DNA of 5,239 nt from Odoribacteraceae bacterium (lineage in GTDB: Bacteria; Bacteroidota; Bacteroidia; Bacteroidales; Marinifilaceae). Location of the stretch: contig JAIRKS010000024.1 of the NCBI GenBank assembly GCA_031259905.1, positions 1 through 5,239 of the forward strand, given 5' to 3'. The notes beneath the pieces are model-generated. The model made no database searches. It was not told where the DNA came from and worked only from the letters and a program-made list of their open reading frames with translations. A program made the position numbers and the translations under genes. This document shows positions 1 to 5,239 of this stretch, piece by piece (the stretch's first letter is position 1; the number at the start of each line of letters is the position of its first letter).

Positions 1-1
1 A

Positions 2-1498
2 ATCACGGACAAGGGACGGAAGTGCGTGACGGAGATCACGCACGACATCTCCGGCTATCACGTGGAGAAGTGGTTCGAGGTAAACGGGTTGGATCACGCA
101 ACAGAGACAGTCGTGCGGCGGGAAATCCACGCTGACGGACGATCGCGCGCGTTTATCAACGACACGCCGGTAAACAACAAGACGCTGAAAGAGCTGGGCG
201 AGTTGCTGGTGGACATTCACTCGCAACACCAGTCGCTGCTCCTCGGTCAACCGGGCTACCAGGTGGAAGTGCTGGACCGCTTCCGCGGCAACAGGCCGCT
301 ACTCGAGGAATACCGCGAGCGGCACGAGCATTACCGTGGTCTACTCCGCGAACTGGAAGCCTGCAAGCGGAAAATCGAGGAAAATGCCCGGGAAGAAGAA
401 TTCACACGCTTTCAATTCAATCGGTTGGACGCGGCACGTCTGCGGCCGGGAGAGCAGCGGGAGCTAGAAGAGGAACTTTCGTTGCTCTCGCACGCGGAAA
501 CAATCAAGGGGACGTTCGGGGAACTCGTCGACGTGCTGACCGGCGAAGAGCGACCCGTGGTACAGGCCTTGCGTTCCGCCGGCAACCGGCTGGACGCCAT
601 CGCAGGAGTAATCGGGGAGGCGCGGGAATACGGGGAACGGCTACAGTCGGTGATCATAGAGCTACAGGACATTGCCGACGAGGCAAGTCGACGCGCCGAA
701 GAGATCGAGTACTCCCCCAACCGTGTTTGCGCGACCCGCGAACGGTTAGACGAGCTGTACGATCTGCTACACAAGTACAAGGCGAGAGATGTCGACGAGT
801 TAATCCGCGTGAAAGACGACCTGGACAGACAACTGCGCGAGATCGAATCGAGCGAATACCGCGTGGAGGAGTTATCCTCCCGCGTCCGGCAGGCGGAACA
901 GGAGCTGGAGGAGGTAGCCGCACGGCTACACCGGGAGCGGGTGGCGGGTGCTGCACCGCTGGAAGAGGAGACACACGCGCTGCTCGTGGAGCTGGGGATG
1001 CGACACGCACGCTTCTCGGTAGTCGTCGAGCCGTCAATGGAGTTTACCGACACGGGGAAAGATGCAGTCACCTTCCTCTTCTCGGCCAACAAGAACCACG
1101 CACCGGGCGAGCTTTCCCGCGTTGCGTCGGGGGGAGAGACCTCTCGCCTGATGCTCTCCATGAAATACATCCTCTCCCGTGCAAAGCGACTCCCGGCGAT
1201 CATCTTCGACGAGATCGACACGGGTGTGTCGGGAGAAATCGCTCACCGCGTAGCGACGATGCTGCGACGGATGTCCGAGCGCGTGCAAGTGATCTGCATC
1301 TCTCACCTGCCACAGGTGGCCGCCGCTGCCGACGTGCATTTCAAGGTATATAAGGAAGAGGGACAGCGTACCCTCTCGCGCGTCAAGCGCCTTTCGCGCG
1401 AGGAGCGAATCGCCGAGATCGCCGGCATGATCAGCGGGAGCACAATCTCCAGCGCCGCCATCGAGAACGCGCGACAGTTGCTGGAAAACCGAGGGTGA
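2..1498 (+). CDS. recN: DNA repair protein RecN, C-terminal ~90% (5' end outside window)
   Basis: SMC-like ATPase acting early in recombinational repair of double-strand breaks, in the cytoplasm on the nucleoid. The reading frame is open to the left edge, so the GTG at 26 is not the real start. About 498 residues are visible, against roughly 550 in the family; the missing ~55 would contain the Walker A loop. Visible in order: the conserved RecN stretch GRSRAFINDTPV (about nt 137-172), then DIHSQHQ, a long Glu/Arg-rich coiled-coil region (about nt 290-960), the ABC signature VASGGETSR (about nt 1121-1147), Walker B IIFDEIDTGVSG (about nt 1199-1234) and the switch-histidine segment ISHLPQVA (about nt 1298-1321). 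The end KVYKEEG...AEIAGMISG is typical of Bacteroidales RecN. The gene is convergent with pyrC. No frameshift or missing key residue is seen in the visible part. The identification is very secure; only the start is unknown. Confidence 0.97.
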   Translation: MTDKGRKCVTEITHDISGYHVEKWFEVNGLDHATETVVRREIHADGRSRAFINDTPVNNKTLKELGELLVDIHSQHQSLLLGQPGYQVEVLDRFRGNRPLLEEYRERHEHYRGLLRELEACKRKIEENAREEEFTRFQFNRLDAARLRPGEQRELEEELSLLSHAETIKGTFGELVDVLTGEERPVVQALRSAGNRLDAIAGVIGEAREYGERLQSVIIELQDIADEASRRAEEIEYSPNRVCATRERLDELYDLLHKYKARDVDELIRVKDDLDRQLREIESSEYRVEELSSRVRQAEQELEEVAARLHRERVAGAAPLEEETHALLVELGMRHARFSVVVEPSMEFTDTGKDAVTFLFSANKNHAPGELSRVASGGETSRLMLSMKYILSRAKRLPAIIFDEIDTGVSGEIAHRVATMLRRMSERVQVICISHLPQVAAAADVHFKVYKEEGQRTLSRVKRLSREERIAEIAGMISGSTISSAAIENARQLLENRG

Positions 1499-1564
1499 CG
1501 CGTCTCCTGCTGAAACCACTTTCATACCATTCAAGCAGATCCCGAGCCGCGACAGCGCGCGTTC

Positions 1565-1584
1565 CACGGGACACCTGTTCCGTG
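1565..1584. terminator. Possible stem-loop between convergent recN and pyrC
   Basis: CACGGGA (1565-1571) can pair with TTCCGTG (1578-1584) around a 6-nt loop, giving seven pairs of which one is a G-U wobble on the plus-strand RNA. It lies in the 93-bp gap between two converging stop codons, where a shared terminator is expected. No T-tract follows on either strand, so it is not a canonical intrinsic terminator. Two weaker hairpins lie nearby: CGCG/CGCG at 1548-1559, and a bulged stem joining 1507-1514 to 1530-1538. The assignment is by position and pairing only. Confidence 0.3.
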
Positions 1585-1591
1585 CGTACCC

Positions 1592-2932
1592 TTACCCGTT
1601 ATTGAATGACAATGCTTCTCCGGGACGTGCCCCGGTAAACTGCCCGTCCCGGTAGACGAGCTGCCCGTTCACGAACGTGGCGACCACGCGGTGCGAGAAT
1701 GCGCTCCCTTCCAGGGGCGACCAGCCGCACTTGTAAAGCACGTTCTCCCTCGTCACTCTCCACGGGCAGCGCTCGAACAGGACGACATCCGCCTTGTACC
1801 CGGGGCGGAGGTATCCCCGCCGCTCCACCCTGAAAATATCGGCAGGCGCGTGACACATCCCCTCGACAATGGCGGGAAGGGAGATCTCCCCGCGTTCCAT
1901 CAACTCGAGCATCACCGGCAGCGCGTGTTGCACCATCGGTCCCCCGCTGGCCGCCTGCTCGTACCCTCCTTCCTTCTCCGCCGGGAGGTGCGGGGCATGG
2001 TCGGTGGCGATCGCGTCGACGCGTCCCTCGCTGACGGCGCGCAACAAGGCGCGGCGATCCTCCTCGCCCTTGATGGCCGGGTTCCACTTGACGCGGTTAC
2101 CGAAAGTAAGGTACGCGGAATCGTTAAACCAGAGGTGATGCACGCATACCTCGCCGGTGACGCGGCGTGCGACGCGCGGCCCGTCGTCGAGCAGGTCGAT
2201 CTCCTCGCGCGTGCTGAGGTGCAGGAGGTGCAGGCGGCAAGAGGGGTGCGAGCGGGCCACCCGCGCGGCGAGCGATGAACTCGCGATACACGCCGCCCGG
2301 TCGCGTATCAACGGGTGGCAGGAGGGGGGAATATCCCCCCCGTGCATCTCCCGGTAGCGGGAGAGATTACGGCCGATGATCGCGTTATCCTCGCAGTGCG
2401 CGGCCACCAGGAGGGGCGACGCGGAGAAAATACTGTCGAGCAACTCCTCGTTATCCACCAGCAGGTTACCCGTGGACGATCCCATGAACACCTTCACCCC
2501 GCACGCGAGGCGCGCGTCCACGTGCCGGATCTCTTCGATATTCCCCGTGGAAGCCCCTATATAAAACGAGTAATTCACGACGGAATCCCGCCGGGCGATC
2601 TCGTGCTTCTCGAGCAGCAGCGCGCGGGTCGTCGTGGGGGGCACGACGTTCGGCATGTCCATGAACGAGGTAATTCCTCCCGCGGCAGCCGCACGACTTC
2701 CCGCGGCGATGTCCTCCTTGCGCGTCAGTCCCGGCTCGCGGAAATGCACGTGCTCGTCGATGACACCGGGGATAATGTACTGCCCGGTAGCGTCAATACA
2801 CTTCGTGCCGGCGGGGACGGCGCGGATCTCCCCGCGGGCCACGGTATCGATAAACTCCCCGTCGAGCAGGAGATCCCCGCGGAAGACCTCTCCCTCGTTG
2901 ACAATCGTCGCACCGTGCAGTAACGTTTTCAT
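1592..2932 (-). CDS. pyrC: Dihydroorotase (PyrC)
   Basis: Cyclises N-carbamoyl-L-aspartate to L-dihydroorotate, the third step of de novo UMP synthesis, in the cytoplasm. The 446-residue length suits the class I/hydantoinase-like dihydroorotases rather than the ~350-residue E. coli type. Metal ligands of the amidohydrolase barrel are visible: HVHFREPG (H61, H63, with R65 for substrate), MPN with N95, GVKVFMGSSTGN with K147 as the likely carboxylated or bridging lysine, AHCED (H179), LHLS (H238) and ATDHAPH with the catalytic D311. PGYKADVVLF near the C-terminus is the usual small beta-domain return. The set is complete, so the enzyme should be active rather than a pseudo-dihydroorotase. Its ATG overlaps the upstream glycosyltransferase TGA as ATGA (2929-2932), which fixes the start and suggests translational coupling. 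A GGAG lies about 10 nt upstream as a weak ribosome site. Allantoinase or hydantoinase is the main alternative and is less likely given the FREPG and TDHAPH contexts. Confidence 0.95.
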   Translation of the reverse strand: MKTLLHGATIVNEGEVFRGDLLLDGEFIDTVARGEIRAVPAGTKCIDATGQYIIPGVIDEHVHFREPGLTRKEDIAAGSRAAAAGGITSFMDMPNVVPPTTTRALLLEKHEIARRDSVVNYSFYIGASTGNIEEIRHVDARLACGVKVFMGSSTGNLLVDNEELLDSIFSASPLLVAAHCEDNAIIGRNLSRYREMHGGDIPPSCHPLIRDRAACIASSSLAARVARSHPSCRLHLLHLSTREEIDLLDDGPRVARRVTGEVCVHHLWFNDSAYLTFGNRVKWNPAIKGEEDRRALLRAVSEGRVDAIATDHAPHLPAEKEGGYEQAASGGPMVQHALPVMLELMERGEISLPAIVEGMCHAPADIFRVERRGYLRPGYKADVVLFERCPWRVTRENVLYKCGWSPLEGSAFSHRVVATFVNGQLVYRDGQFTGARPGEALSFNNG

Positions 2933-3663
2933 TCTTTTCTTCTCCGGCGTGTTCTCCTACACTTCAGCGTGATAACCCCCCAGAGCGCCTCGTTGAATAT
3001 CCCGCCGCTCATCTTCGAGGTACCCATCGTGCGGTCGGTAAAGATGATAGGGATCTCCTTTATCCTGAAGCCGAGTCGCCACGCGGTAAACTTCATCTCG
3101 ATCTGGAAGGCGTACCCTTTGAAGCGGATACGGTCGAGATCAATGGTTTCCAACACGGCGCGCGTGTAACAGACGAACCCCGCCGTGGCGTCGTGCACCT
3201 TCATACCGGTGACGTACCTCACGTACCGCGAGGCGAGGTAGGACATCAACACGCGGCTCGCCGGCCAGTTCACCACGTTGACCCCCGTCACGTACCGCGA
3301 GCCGATCACCACGTCGGCACGTCCCCCGGCACAAGCCTCGTACAGGCGCGGGAGGTCGTTCGGATCGTGGGAGAAGTCCGCGTCCATCTCGAACAGGTAC
3401 TCGTAACCGCATTCCAGCGCCCACTTGAAGCCGGCGATATACGCCGTCCCCAGTCCCAGCTTCCCCTGCCGCTCGATCATGAACAGGCGCGGGAACTCCC
3501 GTTGCAGCTCCCGGACAATGCCGGCCGTCCCGTCGGGGGAATTGTCCTCGACCACCAGCACGTCGAAGGCTGGCGACAGCGAGAAGACCGCACGCGTGAT
3601 CCGCTCGATATTCTCTTTCTCGTTATACGTGGGGATAATCACTAATCTTTCATTCATATACAT
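2929..3663 (-). CDS. Polyprenol monophosphomannose synthase (DPM1-like GT2 glycosyltransferase)
   Basis: Probably transfers mannose from GDP-mannose to polyprenyl phosphate at the cytoplasmic face of the inner membrane, supplying a lipid-linked mannose donor for envelope or protein glycosylation. The 244-residue protein is a single GT2 domain. It has the N-terminal nucleotide-binding segment VIIPTYNEKENIE (8-20), VVEDNSPDGT (37-46), the metal-binding DAD within MDADFSHDP (93-101), GSRYVTGVN (121-129), HDATAGF (157-163), FKGYAFQIEM (181-190) and GTSKMSGG (214-221). No membrane segments follow the catalytic domain, so it is the short soluble type; the very basic tail (CRRTRRRRKE) could touch the membrane. 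The donor sugar is inferred from family similarity; glucose transfer is possible. Start: the ATG at 3663 lies 4 bp after the murF stop, and a second ATG two codons in (3657) is an equally possible start. No Shine-Dalgarno sequence is visible, so coupling to murF translation is plausible. It overlaps pyrC by 4 bp. Confidence 0.92.
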   Translation of the reverse strand: MYMNERLVIIPTYNEKENIERITRAVFSLSPAFDVLVVEDNSPDGTAGIVRELQREFPRLFMIERQGKLGLGTAYIAGFKWALECGYEYLFEMDADFSHDPNDLPRLYEACAGGRADVVIGSRYVTGVNVVNWPASRVLMSYLASRYVRYVTGMKVHDATAGFVCYTRAVLETIDLDRIRFKGYAFQIEMKFTAWRLGFRIKEIPIIFTDRTMGTSKMSGGIFNEALWGVITLKCRRTRRRRKE

Positions 3664-3667
3664 TATA

Positions 3668-4954
3668 TTATAGACATTCCACGATTTGTTCCAGCGCGTT
3701 CCCGCGCGACCCCTTTACCAGCACGAGCGACGAGGAGACGGGCGCGCGACGCAGGTAATCGACCAGCGCGGCCGTGTCCGGGAACCAGCGGGCAAACGCG
3801 CGACCATCCCCCGCCGCCTCGAACGAGCGCCCCACCAGCAACACGCGGCACGGGCACACCGTCGCCACCCACTCCAGCAGCGCCTCGTGCTCCCGCGCCG
3901 CGTGTTCCCCCAGCTCCAGCATCTCCCCGAGGACGAGCAACTTGTTCTCCCCCGGCATCCCCGCGAAATGCGCGATGGCCGCCCTCATGCTGCCGGGATT
4001 CGCGTTATACGCGTCGAGCACCACCGTGTTGCGCGCCCCCTGGAAAAGCTGCGAGCGGAGGTTCGACGGGCTGTATCCCTCGATAGCCTCCCGCGCCGCG
4101 ACCGGCGTCACGCCAAAATAGAGCGCCACGGCGACGGCCGCCGCGACGTTGTCCGCGTTATACTCGCCGACGAGCCGCGTACCGGTGGAGAGTTGCCCGC
4201 GCGACGTCACCGCGTCGCAGGCCAGGTAGGGATAAAGCGCCGTCGCCGTGCCGCTGTACGTCACGGTGGTGATCCCGCGCGCCATCCGCGCCAGCTGTTC
4301 ATCCCGCGCGGTCACGAACACCGTCCCGCCGCGGGCGCGGATAAAATCGTACAGCTCGCCCTTCGCGCGGGCGACGTTCTCGCGGCTACCGAACCCCTCG
4401 AGGTGCGCGTCGCCGACGTTCGTGATGATGCCGAGGTCCGGCGCGGCCACGGCACACGACGCGGCAATCTCGCCGGGATGGTTCGCTCCCATCTCGACGA
4501 TCCCCACGCGCGTGGAAGCGTTCATCTCCAGCAGCGTGAGGGGGACTCCAATGTGATTATTCAGGTTACCGCGCGTCGCCGTCGCGACGAACGCCCGCGA
4601 GAGCGCGGCGTGACAGAGTTCTTTCGTCGTCGTTTTACCGTTCGTGCCGGTAATCGCGAGCACCGGGATGCCGAGATACCGGCGATGATGCCCTGCCAGC
4701 TGTTGCAGGAAGCGCGTCGTGTCGCGCGTCGCCACGCGTCGTTCCCCTCCCGCGGCCCGCTCGTTCACCACGGCGAGGCGCGCGCCACGCGCGAGAGCCT
4801 CCCCGGCAAAGCGGTTACCGTCATGACGCTCGCCCTCGAGCGCGATGAAAATATCCCCTTCCTGCACCGCGCGGGAGTCCGTGATCACTCGACTTCCCTC
4901 GACGAGCGCCGCGTGTACTTTTTCTATACTATCGCGTTCCTCTCTTGTGTTCAT
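3668..4954 (-). CDS. murF: UDP-N-acetylmuramoyl-tripeptide--D-alanyl-D-alanine ligase (MurF)
   Basis: ATP-dependent cytoplasmic ligase that adds D-Ala-D-Ala to the UDP-MurNAc-tripeptide, the last soluble step of peptidoglycan precursor synthesis. With the start chosen here it has 428 residues, usual for the Bacteroidota family. Motifs: VITDSR (23-28) of the UDP-substrate domain, P-loop ITGTNGKTTT (101-110), GNLNNHIGVPLTLL (129-142), VEMGANHPGEI (153-163), ITNVGDAHLEGFGS (177-190), AKGELYDF with K198 as the probable carbamylated lysine, GEYNADNVAAA (263-273), DAYNANPGSM (314-323), LGEMLELGEHAAREH (342-356) and VKGSRGNALE (413-422). All expected blocks are present. An in-frame ATG at 4993 would add a hydrophobic 13-residue leader not expected in MurF, so the ATG at 4954 is preferred. 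That start has no Shine-Dalgarno sequence, but its ATG overlaps the TGA of the upstream repeat reading frame (ATGA, 4951-4954). murF is the first recognisable gene of the murF-glycosyltransferase-pyrC unit. Confidence 0.95.
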   Translation of the reverse strand: MNTREERDSIEKVHAALVEGSRVITDSRAVQEGDIFIALEGERHDGNRFAGEALARGARLAVVNERAAGGERRVATRDTTRFLQQLAGHHRRYLGIPVLAITGTNGKTTTKELCHAALSRAFVATATRGNLNNHIGVPLTLLEMNASTRVGIVEMGANHPGEIAASCAVAAPDLGIITNVGDAHLEGFGSRENVARAKGELYDFIRARGGTVFVTARDEQLARMARGITTVTYSGTATALYPYLACDAVTSRGQLSTGTRLVGEYNADNVAAAVAVALYFGVTPVAAREAIEGYSPSNLRSQLFQGARNTVVLDAYNANPGSMRAAIAHFAGMPGENKLLVLGEMLELGEHAAREHEALLEWVATVCPCRVLLVGRSFEAAGDGRAFARWFPDTAALVDYLRRAPVSSSLVLVKGSRGNALEQIVECL

Positions 4955-5239
4955 GCCACGAAGGTAAGAAAAAAATGAAAATAACACCGGCATTCCCCGC
5001 GCGCGAGCGCAGGGCCAACGCGCCTTGACGTGACAATGTCGGCCGTGGACAGAGCAATGTCTACCGTAGACAGAGCAATGTCCAGCGTGGACAAAGCAAT
5101 GCCCCTCTGTCTCGAGACAGAACCGTTTTGCAAACTTGCAATGCCCCTCTGCGTCGACGCAAAACCGTTTTGCAAACTTGCAATGCCCCTCTGCGTCGAC
5201 GCAAAACCGTTTTGCAAACTTGCAATGCCCCTCTGCGTC
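4951..5239 (-). CDS. Heptad-repeat reading frame upstream of murF (partial, doubtful gene)
   Basis: A minus-strand frame open from the right window edge through the tandem array ends in TGA at 4951-4953. Within the array it reads as heptads: alternating ASTQRGI and ASLQNGF (14-residue period) and then ALSTLDI, ALSTVDI and ALSTADI. A non-repetitive tail follows, ending GECRCYFHFFLTFVA. In favour of a gene: the period is a multiple of three, the frame stays open past the repeats, and its stop overlaps the murF ATG as ATGA, as at the glycosyltransferase-pyrC junction. Against: the 42-bp unit has no stop in any frame, so openness is no evidence. The start is outside the window, and no recognised domain, signal or ribosome site is visible. 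I do not recognise the family. It could be the C-terminus of an upstream repeat protein, or simply non-coding repeats. Confidence 0.2.
   Translation of the reverse strand, partial: TQRGIASLQNGFASTQRGIASLQNGFASTQRGIASLQNGSVSRQRGIALSTLDIALSTVDIALSTADIVTSRRVGPALARGECRCYFHFFLTFVA
5034..5096. repeat. Three tandem 21-bp dyad units (murF-proximal part of array)
   Basis: Units occupy 5034-5054, 5055-5075 and 5076-5096. All begin CAATGTC and carry the core TGTC-N7-GACA. Unit 2 contains the perfect inverted repeat TGTCTAC-C-GTAGACA (5058-5072). Unit 3 contains TGTCCA-GCG-TGGACA (5079-5093). Unit 1 keeps only the outer TGTC/GACA arms intact (5037-5051). The units are diverged from each other, unlike the distal 42-bp units. 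There are no spacers. The 79 bp between the array and the murF ATG (4955-5033) are non-repetitive, with an A/T-rich stretch at about 4967-4986. Confidence 0.9.
5097..5239. repeat. Tandem 42-bp dyad units (distal part of array, continues past window)
   Basis: Units are 5097-5138, 5139-5180 and 5181-5222, plus the first 17 bp of a fourth (5223-5239) cut by the window edge. The second and third are identical, and the visible part of the fourth matches them; the first differs at five positions. Each full unit carries three overlapping inverted repeats. In the 5139-5180 unit these are TGCGTCGACGCA (5150-5161, perfect), GCAAAAC-C-GTTTTGC (5159-5173) and TGCAA-AC-TTGCA (5171-5182, running into the next unit). 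Each unit is two 21-bp halves, matching the period of the neighbouring block. GC is 22 of 42, lower than the adjacent genes by eye. Confidence 0.93.

Noticed and set aside
412..1221. Long serine/arginine-rich minus-strand frame opposite recN, and a plus-strand frame at 727-1353
   Set aside because: Both overlap the coiled-coil and ATPase parts of recN in other frames. Their low-complexity composition is what GC-rich codons give when read out of frame.
1691..2923. Plus-strand open frames opposite pyrC (for example 1691-2278 and 2315-2923)
   Set aside because: pyrC on the minus strand has a complete set of catalytic residues through this region. The plus-strand frames show no motif.
3220..3301. 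Direct repeat CACGTACCGCGAG at 3220-3232 and 3289-3301
   Set aside because: Both copies encode the tetrapeptide SRYV in the glycosyltransferase with the same preferred codons. Protein sequence and codon bias explain it.
3667..3672. TATAAT on the minus strand just before the glycosyltransferase start
   Set aside because: It lies only 3 nt from the ATG and so cannot be the -10 of a leadered transcript. Bacteroidota promoters use a TAnnTTTG-type element, and the hexamer overlaps the murF stop.
3686..4978. 430-codon open frame on the plus strand opposite murF
   Set aside because: It is a mirror of murF in GC-rich DNA: Arg/His-rich, with no recognisable domain, whereas the minus strand has every MurF motif.
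4976..4983. TATTTTCA (minus strand) as a Bacteroidota -7 promoter element for murF
   Set aside because: It differs from TAnnTTTG at two key positions, and no TTG-type -33 element lies at the right spacing. The A/T-rich context is suggestive only.
4991..4993. Upstream in-frame ATG as the murF start
   Set aside because: It would add MPVLFSFFSYLRG, a hydrophobic leader out of place on a cytoplasmic ligase. The ATG at 4954 matches the expected distance to TDSR and forms the ATGA junction.
5034..5239. CRISPR array
   Set aside because: The units abut directly with no unique spacers, and no cas gene is present.

Overview
The window looks like chromosomal housekeeping DNA from a GC-rich member of the Bacteroidales (GC around 60% by eye). 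The taxonomic call rests on the proteins. The RecN, MurF, polyprenol-phosphate-mannose synthase and dihydroorotase all read like Bacteroidales family members; examples are FINDTPV and SHLPQVA in RecN, GTSKMSGG in the glycosyltransferase and NNHIGVPLTLL in MurF. Start codons lack clear Shine-Dalgarno sequences, which fits Bacteroidota. The genus cannot be named from this window.

Layout. Positions 2-1498 (+) carry recN, cut by the left window edge so that its N-terminal ATP-binding (Walker A) part is missing. A short convergent intergenic region (1499-1591) holds a weak stem-loop. Positions 1592-4954 (-) are a tightly packed three-gene unit read right to left: murF (last peptidoglycan precursor ligase), a DPM1-like GT2 glycosyltransferase (polyprenyl-phosphate mannose synthase) and pyrC (dihydroorotase). 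murF and the glycosyltransferase are 4 bp apart, and the glycosyltransferase and pyrC overlap by 4 bp (ATGA), so co-transcription and translational coupling are likely. The shared theme would be envelope precursor supply: uridine nucleotides for UDP-MurNAc, and polyprenyl-phosphate carriers. That link is inference.

The unusual part is the right end. From 5034 to the window edge, directly upstream of murF, lies a tandem array of three 21-bp units followed by 42-bp (2 x 21) units; it continues out of the window. Every unit is built from inverted repeats, and several differences between units are paired changes that keep the dyads intact. The 42-bp unit contains no stop trinucleotide in any of the six frames. 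The minus-strand frame of the array runs out of the repeats and ends in a TGA that overlaps the likely murF ATG as ATGA. Whether the array is the tail of a repeat protein, a protein-binding or structured DNA/RNA element, or a non-coding repeat family cannot be settled from this window.

No RNA gene, insertion sequence, CRISPR array or phage gene was seen.
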